DNA from: Acinetobacter brisouii CIP 110357
Lineage (GTDB): Bacteria; Pseudomonadota; Gammaproteobacteria; Pseudomonadales; Moraxellaceae
Direction of reading: 5' to 3'
NCBI RefSeq assembly: GCF_000488275.1
Contig: NZ_KI530764.1
Span: forward strand, 20,220-84,219
Length of the DNA stretch: 64,000 nt
The notes under the pieces are model-generated. The model searched no databases and had not been told where the DNA came from. It saw nothing but the letters and a program-made list of their open reading frames with translations. The translations under genes were made by a program, and so were the position numbers. Positions 1 through 7,844 of this stretch are shown here, one piece after another (the first letter of the stretch is position 1; every line of letters begins with the position of its first letter).

Positions 1-56
1 AAGTTATGAAGTTATGAAGTTATGAAGTTATGAAGTTATGAAGTTATGAAGTTATG
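1..56. repeat. Seven perfect tandem AAGTTATG octamers
   Basis: Seven uninterrupted copies of the octamer AAGTTATG start at the first base, so the array may extend beyond the window. The same octamer occurs at the parA start (1570-1577, with AAGTTACG at 1579-1586), and its core AAGTTA/TAACTT recurs many times in the 3.3-4.1 kb array. Tandem 7-9 bp repeats bound by small ribbon-helix-helix proteins are the usual centromere of type Ib partition systems, so this is probably part of the plasmid parS. That role is inferred. Confidence 0.8.
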
Positions 57-627
57 ATATTTAACCCTACATAAGTTTGTAAATAATTTTATCTTATTAT
101 TTATTATAAATTAAAGTATTAGCAGTGACCGCTTAGGGCATACAAAATTAGATGATAAAGTCGTTTATTGCTAAAGTCATATTTTAGAGCTTCACCAATT
201 AGCTCAGAATCCCCTTTTTGCTTTTTGATCTTCGAGTATAAGTCTGTCTAAATCTTGATCAGATAAGGGATGAAAGGCGTTATGAGCTTGTAATCGAATT
301 ATACAAAAGCATTCACAATTATTCACATTGAGGCCTAAACAATGGCTATGTGAAGCAGGAGTATTAGCTCTCCAGATTGCAAAACTACAATCGCTTATAT
401 CTTTCTGCCTATCAAGGTTAGTGCCTAGAATACAACTTTGCTGTCATCGGGTATTGTGACTGGCTGGAACCATGATGTGATCTATATCGAAATTGAGACG
501 TTATTGAGATTATCTTTTATTTTGAGTTCTTAACTCAGCCTGCTGCCAAGGCTTATTCTTTTATTATTACATTGCCTGATTCTGTTACTCAGGTGATAAA
601 TAACAAATTCAGGCAATGACACAAAAA
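57..627. other. Intergenic region, no gene recognised
   Basis: AT-rich stretch between the octamer array and the end of the RHH gene. I see no convincing coding sequence. It begins with ATTTAACCCTA, which also follows the other AAGTTA-rich array near 4122. A 10-bp inverted repeat (CATTGCCTGA at 570-579, TCAGGCAATG at 609-618) lies just downstream of the minus-strand RHH gene and may help end the parA operon transcript, although no clear T-tract follows it. Confidence 0.5.
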
Positions 628-927
628 TTACTGGCTCTTTTTATGAATTAATGCCTGAAACTCTTCAGGAGTCTGCTCAGCCAATGATTCTAAAGCCATT
701 CTGACAATACTCGATCTATTGACACGGGCATTGTTGCTTTTAACAATTAAATCATCAATGAGTTGGTTCAATTCCTCATTTAATGAGAAGGTACAACGAA
801 CAAATTTTTTCTGAGAAACTTCCAGATTTTTAACTCTTTTTTCTGCGCCAGAGATAAAACTATCAACAAGCTGATCTTGTTCTAAAAGCTCTTCCGTTTT
901 CTTCTTCAAACCGCTCAAACCTGCCAT
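628..927 (-). CDS. Ribbon-helix-helix partition/DNA-binding protein (ParB/ParG-like)
   Basis: 99-aa protein encoded 3 nt downstream of parA on the same strand, with a good Shine-Dalgarno (AGGAGTG, about 7 nt before the ATG). The N-terminal ~40 residues are charged and probably flexible. The C-terminal half has a ribbon-helix-helix pattern: a short beta strand (KFVRCTFSLN), then helices around LNQLIDDLIV and RSSIVRMALESL. Small RHH proteins encoded after a short ParA are the centromere-binding adaptors of type Ib partition (ParG/omega-like) and usually repress their own operon. Likely binding sites are the AAGTTATG octamers at 1-56 and 1570-1586. Family assignment is by fold pattern and context. 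Confidence 0.8.
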   Translation of the reverse strand: MAGLSGLKKKTEELLEQDQLVDSFISGAEKRVKNLEVSQKKFVRCTFSLNEELNQLIDDLIVKSNNARVNRSSIVRMALESLAEQTPEEFQALIHKKSQ

Positions 928-930
928 AAA

Positions 931-1569
931 TTACACTCCTAAAAATTCTTGTGCGATGCCTTCAATTTCAGCTTTTGCTTTAAGGTCGCTGGTTACTTCA
1001 AATACAGAAAGACCATTTTCATCAGCATCGTCGTAAACATTTCGATTCGTTGTAATTTGATTCAATGCTTTAATACCAAAAGATAAACATGCATCTTTAG
1101 CATCTAAAATACGTTGAACTTGTGATGGTAATGTTGGGCATTGGGTAATAATTGCACGAGCATTTAAATCAGGATTGACTGCTTTTGCTAACTTTAACAC
1201 TTGCTCCATATGATCCAGTGTCTTTAGATCTCTACGTTTTGGTCTAAAAGGCAATAACATATGTGTTGCTATTGTCATTGCAGAACGTAATGCTTCAGAA
1301 TCTTGACCACCCGCATCAATTACAATGTCTTGATATCTTTTTGCCAAATCTTTTAAAACAAGGCGAATGTTGCCTGATGCTTGAACAGAAGGAATATTTT
1401 TTAACTGTTCATTATCATCGCGTTCTTTAATCCAATCTGTCGTTGTACCTTGTGGATCTGCATCGAGTAAAAGTACATCTCTATTTTTGGTTTGCAAATA
1501 AACACTTAAATTTTGAGCAAGGCAGCTTTTACCTGCACCGCCTTTTTCACCACCGACTAAAATAATCAT
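931..1569 (-). CDS. parA: ParA family partition ATPase
   Basis: 212-aa P-loop ATPase of the short (type Ib, ParF-like) ParA class, without the N-terminal HTH of longer ParA proteins. The deviant Walker A motif KGGAGKS is at residues 9-15, LLLDADPQG follows at about 34-42, and DIVIDAGG at about 81-88. It should form ATP-dependent patterns on the nucleoid that separate plasmid copies, working with the RHH protein encoded directly downstream. It is divergent from repB across the origin, and octamers AAGTTATG/AAGTTACG sit directly before its start codon, which suggests autoregulation by the RHH partner. Confidence 0.93.
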   Translation of the reverse strand: MIILVGGEKGGAGKSCLAQNLSVYLQTKNRDVLLLDADPQGTTTDWIKERDDNEQLKNIPSVQASGNIRLVLKDLAKRYQDIVIDAGGQDSEALRSAMTIATHMLLPFRPKRRDLKTLDHMEQVLKLAKAVNPDLNARAIITQCPTLPSQVQRILDAKDACLSFGIKALNQITTNRNVYDDADENGLSVFEVTSDLKAKAEIEGIAQEFLGV

Positions 1570-1586
1570 AAGTTATGCAAGTTACG
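1570..1586. promoter_or_regulatory. Octamer pair at the parA start: probable RHH operator
   Basis: AAGTTATG (1570-1577) and AAGTTACG (1579-1586) lie directly upstream of the parA ATG, and a weaker AAGTAATG is near 1597. They match the seven tandem octamers at 1-56. This arrangement fits an operator through which the RHH centromere-binding protein represses parA. The motif match is seen; the binding is inferred. Confidence 0.6.
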
Positions 1587-1658
1587 TAATTTTGTTAAAA
1601 GTAATGTATAGTGTTTTATTATTTGAATCAACTATTAAGAAATACAAATTTAAAAAAG

Positions 1659-1740
1659 TTATCCACAAGTAATTATATATTTTTAAATTTATATATATTT
1701 TTAAATTTATATTTATAAATGGCCTGCAAGCTTTATTCTA
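1659..1740. other. DnaA box and AT-rich unwinding region of the plasmid origin
   Basis: A perfect consensus DnaA box, TTATCCACA, lies at 1659-1667. It is followed by about 60 bp of almost pure A/T with repeated ATATTTTTAAATTT blocks (1674-1720) and then by the iterons. A DnaA box, AT-rich DNA and iterons upstream of a rep gene is the classic layout of an iteron-regulated theta origin. Confidence 0.75.
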
Positions 1741-1760
1741 TATGGTATCTGGAGGATATA

Positions 1761-1866
1761 TATGGACGTTTTCCTGTCAATATATGGACGTTTTCCTTGA
1801 TTCATATGGACGTTTTCCTGTCAATATATGGACGTTTTCCTGTCATTCATGGACATTTTCCTGTCA
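1761..1866 (+). repeat. Five Rep iterons, 22-bp period
   Basis: The core ATGGACGTTTTCCTGTCA recurs with starts at 1762, 1784, 1806, 1828 and 1849, so the spacing is 22, 22, 22 and 21 bp. The second copy is degenerate at its 3' end and the fifth carries ACATT instead of ACGTT. A 22-bp spacing places the sites about two helix turns apart, as expected for cooperative Rep binding. They lie 70-175 bp upstream of repB. Confidence 0.88.
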
Positions 1867-1880
1867 TCAAAAAATCTTCC

Positions 1881-1913
1881 ATTTATGGACAGTAAGTGGT
1901 AATGTCCATAAAT
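1881..1913. promoter_or_regulatory. Inverted iteron half-sites upstream of repB (autoregulatory operator)
   Basis: ATTTATGGACA (1881-1891) and TGTCCATAAAT (1903-1913) form a perfect 11-bp inverted repeat with an 11-bp spacer, ending 24 bp before the repB ATG. Each arm contains the TATGGAC half of the iteron. In Rep_3 plasmids such inverted half-iterons are bound by Rep dimers to repress rep. The arms overlap the alternative starts at 1896 and 1902, which supports the start at 1938. Confidence 0.75.
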
Positions 1914-1937
1914 GGTTTTATTATCATTAAACACAAT

Positions 1938-2870
1938 ATGGCAAATGTAATTTATAAAGATAACAACCTTATTGAAGCATCGTACGCTTTAAGCTTGTCT
2001 GAGCAACGCTTAATTTTAATTGCAATTATTGCAGCTCGAGACATTGAACAAGATCTTACAGCTGATACGATGCTCACGATTCATGCATCTGAATATATGA
2101 AGCACTTCAATCTAGAGCGCCAATCTGCTTATGAAGCACTCCAGGCTGCATGTGACAATCTTTTTGAACGTAAACTGACTTATAAAGCAATTGATCCTCA
2201 GACAGGCAAATTAGCGGTTTACAAGAGCCGCTGGGTATCTAAAGTCGGTTACGTTAAAGAAGCAGCGTGCGCGCAATTGGTTTTTGCTCCCGATATTTTA
2301 CAGTTGTTTGTCAAACTCGAAGAAAAATTTACTCGTTATGAATTGAAACAGATTTCTCAATTATCGAGTGTCTATGCCATACGTTTGTATGAACTTCTGA
2401 TTCGATGGCGAGGTAAAGGTAAATTATATATTAGTGTTTCTCAACTCCGTGAAAAACTTGGTTTACTTGAAAATGAATATCAAGTCATGGGCGATTTCAA
2501 AAAGCGTGTACTGACGGTTGCAATCGACCAGATCAATAAGTTTACCGATATTGATGTGAGCTATACACAAAAAAAAGAAGGAAGAACAATTACACATATA
2601 GAGTTCTCTTTCGATCTTAAAACAACACTCATCAAAAATGAGATTTTATTAGAACCAACATATTCACTGACAGCAAAACAATGTGCTTTTTTTGCTCAGA
2701 AATTGTGTGATCTTACGCTATATCCAAAATTCGGAGCTAAATATGCCAATATCGGTGAATCAATTGAAGAATTCCGCGAGAGAATCTCTCTTGAGCTTTT
2801 AGAGCAAGAAAATGTGAAGAAGTACTATCCGTATTTATTAGAAGTTGGGTTTAAGGAAAAATTTAAATAA
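1938..2870 (+). CDS. repB: RepB family plasmid replication initiator (Rep_3)
   Basis: 310-aa initiator with two winged-helix domains. The N-terminus (VIYKDNNLIEASYALSLSEQ, then RLILIAI) is the typical Rep_3 opening of Acinetobacter plasmids. The first domain continues with the ELKQISQLSSVYAIRLYELL segment around residues 120-150, and a KKEGRTITHIEFSF strand precedes the C-terminal part. It should bind the upstream iterons, open the AT-rich DNA and recruit the host replisome, and repress itself through the inverted repeat. I prefer the ATG at 1938 because the in-frame GTG/ATG at 1896/1902 lie inside that repeat. Confidence 0.93.
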   Translation: MANVIYKDNNLIEASYALSLSEQRLILIAIIAARDIEQDLTADTMLTIHASEYMKHFNLERQSAYEALQAACDNLFERKLTYKAIDPQTGKLAVYKSRWVSKVGYVKEAACAQLVFAPDILQLFVKLEEKFTRYELKQISQLSSVYAIRLYELLIRWRGKGKLYISVSQLREKLGLLENEYQVMGDFKKRVLTVAIDQINKFTDIDVSYTQKKEGRTITHIEFSFDLKTTLIKNEILLEPTYSLTAKQCAFFAQKLCDLTLYPKFGAKYANIGESIEEFRERISLELLEQENVKKYYPYLLEVGFKEKFK

Positions 2871-2977
2871 TTCAAATACCATCCAAGCCAAAACTGATAA
2901 GTACTCTGTTTAGTTTTATAAAAAGTTTTTATAAAAAGTTTGATAAGTATTGCATAAGCGTTCTCTCCAAGATTTTT

Positions 2978-3178
2978 TTAGATATTTCGCATTTTTAGAT
3001 CATCATTACATCTGGATATAAATTTCATCCATTTCTTTTGAGCAAGGTATGCTGATAAAGCAAATTTTGGCATTGATGCTGCAAAATAGCCGTAAAGCCA
3101 GTTACGAGTATATCTAAGCATGATTACCAGCTTTTGAGCTTTGGTGAGCTCATATGCTTGAGAGTGAAGGCCTTTCAA
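2978..3178 (-). CDS. Small hypothetical protein, doubtful
   Basis: 66-aa reading frame in the gap between repB and the repeat array, rich in basic and aromatic residues (LVIMLRYTRNWLYGYFAASM). I do not recognise it. There is no clear Shine-Dalgarno before the ATG and no operon partner. It does not overlap another gene, so it may be real or a remnant of a plasmid accessory gene. Confidence 0.25.
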   Translation of the reverse strand: MKGLHSQAYELTKAQKLVIMLRYTRNWLYGYFAASMPKFALSAYLAQKKWMKFISRCNDDLKMRNI

Positions 3179-3260
3179 TGGGTAGCTGGAAACCCTGTAA
3201 ATTCGTGCTATGTAGAGTCTTCTAGTATACAGACATGCTTATGATAAAAGTAGAATAGCT

Positions 3261-4106
3261 CATAACTTTCATAAGTTATTTAACTTTACAACTTATGAGG
3301 TAATTTATCTGTGATACAGATCAGGGTGAAATCGATATGCTGTTGCTGATGATCAATAGCCAGTCATTATCTACATATATGGACAGATTCCTGACAAAAC
3401 TTAAGATTCATAACTTGTGTAACTTTCATAAGTTAAATAACTTATATAACTTATAAAATGATGGTCGAGTTACCAGTCACGCTAATCAGAATAAAATCAA
3501 TAATTTTTTGCTGATGATCAATCTTCAGCCACTATATGCATATATGGACAGATTCCTGACAAAACTTAAGACTCATAACTTTTGTAACTTACATAAGTTA
3601 AGTAACTTTATAACTTGTGAATCAATCATTGATTTATCTGTGATGCAGATCGTATTGAAATCAATAAGTTTTTGCTGATCATCAATCTTCAGCCACTATG
3701 TACATATATGGACAGATTCCTGACAAAATCTAAGATTTATAACTTTTGTAACTTGCATAAGTTAAATAACTTTATAATTTGTAAAATGATTTTCGAGTTA
3801 CCAGTCATTCTGATCATAATAAAATCAATATGTTCTTGTTGATGATCAATGTTCAGTCATTACATGCATATATGGACAGATTCCTGACAAAACTTAGGAT
3901 TTATAACTTATGTAACTCTCATAAGTTAAATAACTTTATAACTTATGAATCGATGATTAATTTATCTGTGCTACAGATCATGATGAAATCAATATGTTCT
4001 TCCTGATCACCAATCTTCAGTCACTATGTGCATATATGGACAGATTCCTGACAAAACTTAAGACTCGTAACTTATGTAACTTACATAAGTTAAATAACTT
4101 TGTAAT
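3261..4106. repeat. Five-unit ~164-bp array with Rep-iteron-like and AAGTTA boxes
   Basis: Five long direct repeats, each containing TATATGGACAGATTCCTGAC. The ATGGAC cores start at 3379, 3544, 3708, 3872 and 4036, giving a period of 165, 164, 164 and 164 bp. Each unit then has a run of four or five ATAACTT/AAGTTA boxes about 8-10 bp apart, plus a conserved CTGATGATCAAT block before the iteron-like box. The 18-bp core differs from the repB iteron at only about four positions. The array probably acts as a handling/incompatibility locus and a second centromere cluster. Spacers differ by point changes, so the units are diverged duplications. Confidence 0.85.
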
Positions 4107-4787
4107 ACAGAAAATTCAGAATTTAACCCTATGTACCGCTTGATCCAGATTCAGCAAATAGGGGATTACGAAAATCTATATGGAAAGAGAGAAATAGAAA
4201 CAGGGCTTTATCTGGTTTAAAAACTCAACTGAAGCAAATTCAGATTAGTTCATCTCAGGCATGAATACACACTAGAAGTACAGCATATTTTAAACATACA
4301 AATTGCGCATGCAGCATCACAGCTTTCATATACGTTGCTATGAATATATGGATAAAGCAGTCTAAACGTAGAATTAAATACTCAGCTTTCAAAGCATCTG
4401 TTCTTGAATTGCATGAAAATATTCAATTTTGGTACTGTTTTTTGATTTAAGAATAGATTTTATAAAGTAGAAAATTGATCTTGTTTATATTTCAAATGTT
4501 TCGATTGTAATGTTTCACTGTATCTACTGAAACAATTTTGCAATATTTATTTTTCATAAATTTATATCTGTTATTCATTAGTTATTGATATTTATATAAA
4601 TAAAATTTATTTCTGATTTGGCATCAAATTTGCGTTAACGCTAAAGCAGCGTTTGCTTCTGTCAGAAAATTTTGATGTCAATTTTAGATTTTGCTGTGCA
4701 ATTTTCTGACCTAAGCCAACTGTATGTTTAAGACGATGAACATTTATTTTGAACAAAACTTTTAAATTGTATGAAGAAGGTGAATAA
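4107..4787. other. Intergenic region and long structured leader upstream of cioAB
   Basis: No gene is recognised. The last 170 bp can fold in several ways. AACGCT (4637-4642) pairs with AGCGTT (4648-4653), TCAGAAAATT (4662-4671) pairs with AATTTTCTGA (4700-4709), and CATCAAATTT near 4622 can pair with AAATTTTGATG near 4669. A MKKVNK hexapeptide frame (4771-4791) ends by overlapping the start of the 20-codon leader gene. The fold may regulate the oxidase operon, but promoter and transcript start are unknown. Confidence 0.45.
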
Positions 4788-4850
4788 ATGACGATGTCTG
4801 GCTGGCTGGTGATGCAAGAGTTCGTTCACCAAAAAGAGGTCAAGCAATGA
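4788..4850 (+). CDS. 20-aa leader peptide, translationally coupled to cioA
   Basis: A 20-codon frame (MTMSGWLVMQ start, ending EVKQ) has a strong Shine-Dalgarno (AGAAGG, about 8 nt upstream). Its stop codon overlaps the cioA start as ATGA. A second tiny frame, MKKVNK, ends inside its start in the same ATGA manner. The overlap suggests translational coupling: ribosomes ending the leader reinitiate on cioA. I know no family for the peptide, and chance cannot be excluded at this length. Confidence 0.4.
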   Translation: MTMSGWLVMQEFVHQKEVKQ

Positions 4851-6283
4851 GCCTCGGATTAACAGCGTTGGAACTGGCGCGTATTCAGTTTGCGTTTACA
4901 GTCTCTTTCCATATTATTTTTCCTGCCACTTCGATTGGATTAGCCTGTTTTCTAGCTGTACTGGAATGGCGTTGGTTAAAAACGCGTGATCCTGTGTATC
5001 GGGATTTATTTAAATACTGGATCAAAATTTTTGCTGTGGCTTTTGGCATGGGTGTAGTGTCGGGTGTGGTCATGAGTTATCAGTTCGGCACGAACTGGGC
5101 TGAATTCTCACGTATTGCTGGTGGTATCACGGGACCTTTACTCAGTTATGAAGTGCTTTCTGCATTTTTCCTTGAAGCAGGCTTCCTCGGTATCATGATG
5201 TTTGGCTGGGGGCGAGTTGGCGAACGCGCTCATTTTTTTGCTACGTTGATGGTTGCCATCGGTACATGTATTTCCATGTTCTGGATTTTGTCTTCCAATA
5301 GCTGGATGCAAACGCCGCAAGGATTTGCGATTGAAAATGGGGTGATTGTACCCAAAGATTGGCTTGCAATCGTTTTCAACCCATCTTTCCCGTACCGCTT
5401 TGCACATATGGCCGTGGCTGCATTTTTAGTATCAGCACTGGTTGTTGCAGGAACCTCGGCATGGCATTTGCTCAGAGGGCGTCGGGACGTTTTGGTTAAA
5501 CGCTCATTTTCCATGGCGTTATGGATGATTTTATTTGCTGCACCAGCTCAGGTTTTGGTTGGTGATCAACATGGTTTAAACACATTGCATCATCAACCCG
5601 CCAAACTGGCAGCGATCGAAGGGCACTGGGAAACCAATCATCATGAATCCATGCCACTGTATCTGTTTGGTATTCCGAACATGCAAACTGAACATACAGA
5701 TTATGCGGTCGGTATTCCATATTTAGGTAGTCTGATTCTGACTCATGAACTCAATGGTGAAGTCAAAGGCCTTAAAGATTTCACTCCTGAGGACCGCCCA
5801 AATTCAACGGTATTGTTCTGGAGTTTCCGTTTAATGGTGAGTCTGGGCATGTTAATGCTACTGCTTGCACTGTCTGGCTTATTGCTGCGTAAAGGCAATA
5901 AGTTGTACGAAACATCGTGGTTGCATAAATTCGCCATCATTATGGGGCCGACGGGATATATCGCGCTGCTTGCTGGGTGGTTTACCACTGAAATGGGGCG
6001 TCAGCCATGGGTCGTTTATGGTGTTTTACGTACCAAAGATGCGTTATCAGGTGTGCCTGCGACTCAGGTCGGTTTTACTTTAATTTTGTTTGTGGTGGTC
6101 TATACCGTGGTGTTCGGTACAAGTGTGTACTACATCTTCAAACTCATGCACAAAGGCCCTCAGTTTATCTATGCCCAACCTGAAGAAATGGCAGGTGTTG
6201 GGCATTTTAAAACCCCAATGCGTCCACTAAGTGCAGTTGATGAAAGCATTGATCAACCAACTCAGGAGCAGAAGCATGATTGA
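4847..6283 (+). CDS. cioA: Cytochrome bd-type (cyanide-insensitive) ubiquinol oxidase subunit I
   Basis: 478-aa inner-membrane subunit of a bd-type quinol oxidase, which reduces O2 to water using quinol without pumping protons. About nine membrane segments are visible. The N-terminal LARIQFAFTVSFHIIFPA carries the His ligand of the high-spin heme, and conserved blocks GDQHGLNTLHHQPAKLAAIEGHW (residues about 244-266, the Q-loop start) and TEMGRQPWVVYG are present. The short Q-loop puts it in the CIO/short-loop group rather than the E. coli CydA type. SD AGAGGT precedes the ATG, and the gene overlaps cioB by 8 bp. Confidence 0.95.
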   Translation: MSLGLTALELARIQFAFTVSFHIIFPATSIGLACFLAVLEWRWLKTRDPVYRDLFKYWIKIFAVAFGMGVVSGVVMSYQFGTNWAEFSRIAGGITGPLLSYEVLSAFFLEAGFLGIMMFGWGRVGERAHFFATLMVAIGTCISMFWILSSNSWMQTPQGFAIENGVIVPKDWLAIVFNPSFPYRFAHMAVAAFLVSALVVAGTSAWHLLRGRRDVLVKRSFSMALWMILFAAPAQVLVGDQHGLNTLHHQPAKLAAIEGHWETNHHESMPLYLFGIPNMQTEHTDYAVGIPYLGSLILTHELNGEVKGLKDFTPEDRPNSTVLFWSFRLMVSLGMLMLLLALSGLLLRKGNKLYETSWLHKFAIIMGPTGYIALLAGWFTTEMGRQPWVVYGVLRTKDALSGVPATQVGFTLILFVVVYTVVFGTSVYYIFKLMHKGPQFIYAQPEEMAGVGHFKTPMRPLSAVDESIDQPTQEQKHD

Positions 6284-7280
6284 TTTATCTATCATTTGGG
6301 CAGTCATTATTGCACTCGGTGTGTTGATTTATGTGGTACTCGATGGCTTTGATTTAGGGATTGGCATTTTATTTCCTTTTATCAAGGATCCGCACAAACG
6401 TGATGTGATGATGAACACGGTTGCTCCTGTTTGGGATGGTAATGAAACATGGATGGTTCTGGGCGGGGCAGGGCTGTTTGCAGCCTTTCCTATGGTATAT
6501 GCCACCGTGCTTTCAGCGCTGTATTTACCGATTGTCATGATGTTGATTGCCCTGATTTTTCGGGGTGTAGCATTCGAATTCCGTTTTAAAGCACAGCGTT
6601 CGAAACACCTTTGGGATGCGGCATTTATCTGGGGTTCAACCCTTGCCAGCTTTTTTCAGGGGATTTTGCTCGGGGCTTATATTCAGGGCATTCATACGCA
6701 GCACGGTATTTTTTCTGGTGGAAGCTGGGACTGGTTAACGCCTTTTTCCGTTTTCACAGGCATCGGCGTGGTGGTGATGTATGCGGCATTGGGCTGTGCA
6801 TGGCTGATCCTGAAAACTGAGCATGATTTACAGCACAGTATGTATCGTTTAATGCCCAAGTTTGTGCTGGCACTGCTGGTGATTTTTGCAGGGGTGAGTT
6901 TGTATACGCCATATTCGCAACCTGCGATTGCCGCACGCTGGTTAAATCCGGCGCAACTGATCTATTTCAGCCCCGTACCAGTTTTGGTGCTGTTGTTTAG
7001 CTTTTTAATTTGGAAAGCCTGTCGCCAAAAACATGAATTTCGGCCTTTTATTTATACCCTTGTGCTGATGTTTCTTGCTTATACGGGCTTCCTGATTAGC
7101 TTGTGGCCAAACATTATTCCACCATCGGTCACAATCTGGCAAGCCGCAGCGCCAGCCAATAGTCAGTTGTTTGCGCTGATCGGGGCATTGTTACTCATTC
7201 CGATCATTCTAATTTATACCATCATGGCGTACTGGGTATTTCGTGACAAAGTCCGTGTGGGTGATGAAGGTTATCATTAG
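6276..7280 (+). CDS. cioB: Cytochrome bd-type ubiquinol oxidase subunit II
   Basis: 334-aa hydrophobic subunit II of the same oxidase (CydB/CioB family). It starts MIDLSIIWAVIIALGVLIYV and shows the hallmark DGFDLGIG directly after the first membrane helix, then the conserved NTVAPVWDGNETWMVLGGAGLFAAFP region (residues about 51-76). The ATG at 6276 has SD CAGGAG and lies 8 bp inside the end of cioA, so the pair is translationally coupled. The upstream in-frame start at 6231 would overlap cioA by a further 45 nt and has no better ribosome site. Confidence 0.95.
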   Translation: MIDLSIIWAVIIALGVLIYVVLDGFDLGIGILFPFIKDPHKRDVMMNTVAPVWDGNETWMVLGGAGLFAAFPMVYATVLSALYLPIVMMLIALIFRGVAFEFRFKAQRSKHLWDAAFIWGSTLASFFQGILLGAYIQGIHTQHGIFSGGSWDWLTPFSVFTGIGVVVMYAALGCAWLILKTEHDLQHSMYRLMPKFVLALLVIFAGVSLYTPYSQPAIAARWLNPAQLIYFSPVPVLVLLFSFLIWKACRQKHEFRPFIYTLVLMFLAYTGFLISLWPNIIPPSVTIWQAAAPANSQLFALIGALLLIPIILIYTIMAYWVFRDKVRVGDEGYH

Positions 7281-7292
7281 GATGCATGTGAT

Positions 7293-7400
7293 ATGAAAAA
7301 ATCTGAAATGCAATGGTTTATAGGACTGTGGTTATTGGGTTTTTTAGGGTTAGGTATAATTGCTGCTATTTTTAGAGGGTTATTATTTCTGGCTTATTAA
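7293..7400 (+). CDS. DUF2474-like small membrane protein of the cio operon
   Basis: 35-aa protein (MKKSEMQWFIGLWLLGFLGL at the start, then GIIAAIFRGLLFLAY) encoded 12 nt after cioB. It is a single membrane helix with a short polar N-terminus. Length, position directly after cioB and the W..G.W...F.GLG.IA..FR pattern match the DUF2474 family, which accompanies CioAB oxidases much as CydX accompanies CydAB. It probably stabilises or assembles the oxidase. Confidence 0.75.
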   Translation: MKKSEMQWFIGLWLLGFLGLGIIAAIFRGLLFLAY

Positions 7401-7417
7401 TAAGATTTATTTCAGAA

Positions 7418-7456
7418 ACCCATTTTATTTACCTCGCTAGGAAAAATAAAATGGGT
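7418..7456. terminator. Perfect 13-bp palindrome downstream of the cio operon
   Basis: ACCCATTTTATTT (7418-7430) and AAATAAAATGGGT (7444-7456) are perfect complements around a 13-nt loop. It may end the cio transcript, although no T-tract follows. The core resembles the centre of the dispersed palindromic elements (for example 9131-9208), so it could be a remnant of one. Confidence 0.5.
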
Positions 7457-7591
7457 ATAAATATTTAGGAAAGAGACCTAAGCGAAATAAATGAATTTTA
7501 AAATGTGCTGAATATAAGTAAATCCGTTTGCTTATATTCAAGATTTTTGATTTTAATATAGATAAATAAAATAGATTAATTGTGGGGTGGT

Positions 7592-7837
7592 ATGATATTA
7601 ATCGCACAGCAACATCGATTTAATTATTCAAATCTTTCAGATATTCAGCCGAAAGATATTGTTTTTGCACGCAAGCGCTCAAAAATATCCCAAAATGAAT
7701 TGGCCAGTATTTTAGGTATATCGGTTAGAACACTAGAAAGTTGGGAAAGAGGGCATCGAAAACCCTCACGTGCAGCACAATCTTTACTCAGGTTGTTTAT
7801 TCGAGCACCTAATTTATTGGTCACTTATTTAACCTGA
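7592..7837 (+). CDS. Orphan XRE-type HTH protein (HigA/antitoxin-like)
   Basis: 81-aa DNA-binding protein with a Cro/CI-type HTH: ARKRSKISQNELASILGISVRTLESWERGHRKPS at about residues 21-54, followed by AAQSLLRLF. The sequence is typical of HigA/NadS-like antitoxins, whose toxin gene usually lies next to them, but no RelE/HigB-like frame adjoins it here. It may be a solitary regulator or the survivor of a decayed toxin-antitoxin pair. I chose the ATG at 7592, after a GGGGTGG ribosome site, over the TTG at 7580. Confidence 0.8.
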   Translation: MILIAQQHRFNYSNLSDIQPKDIVFARKRSKISQNELASILGISVRTLESWERGHRKPSRAAQSLLRLFIRAPNLLVTYLT

Positions 7838-7844
7838 AAACAAA

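Noticed and set aside
1742..1930. 62-aa plus-strand frame across the iterons
   Set aside because: Its repetitive translation (YMDVF/WTFSCH repeats) is simply the iteron sequence read in one frame.
3261..4106. CRISPR array
   Set aside because: Units are about 164 bp and similar throughout; there are no short identical repeats with unique 30-35 bp spacers and no cas genes.
5138..5988. Minus-strand frames inside cioA
   Set aside because: Antisense shadows of a conserved membrane protein gene, without SD or homology.
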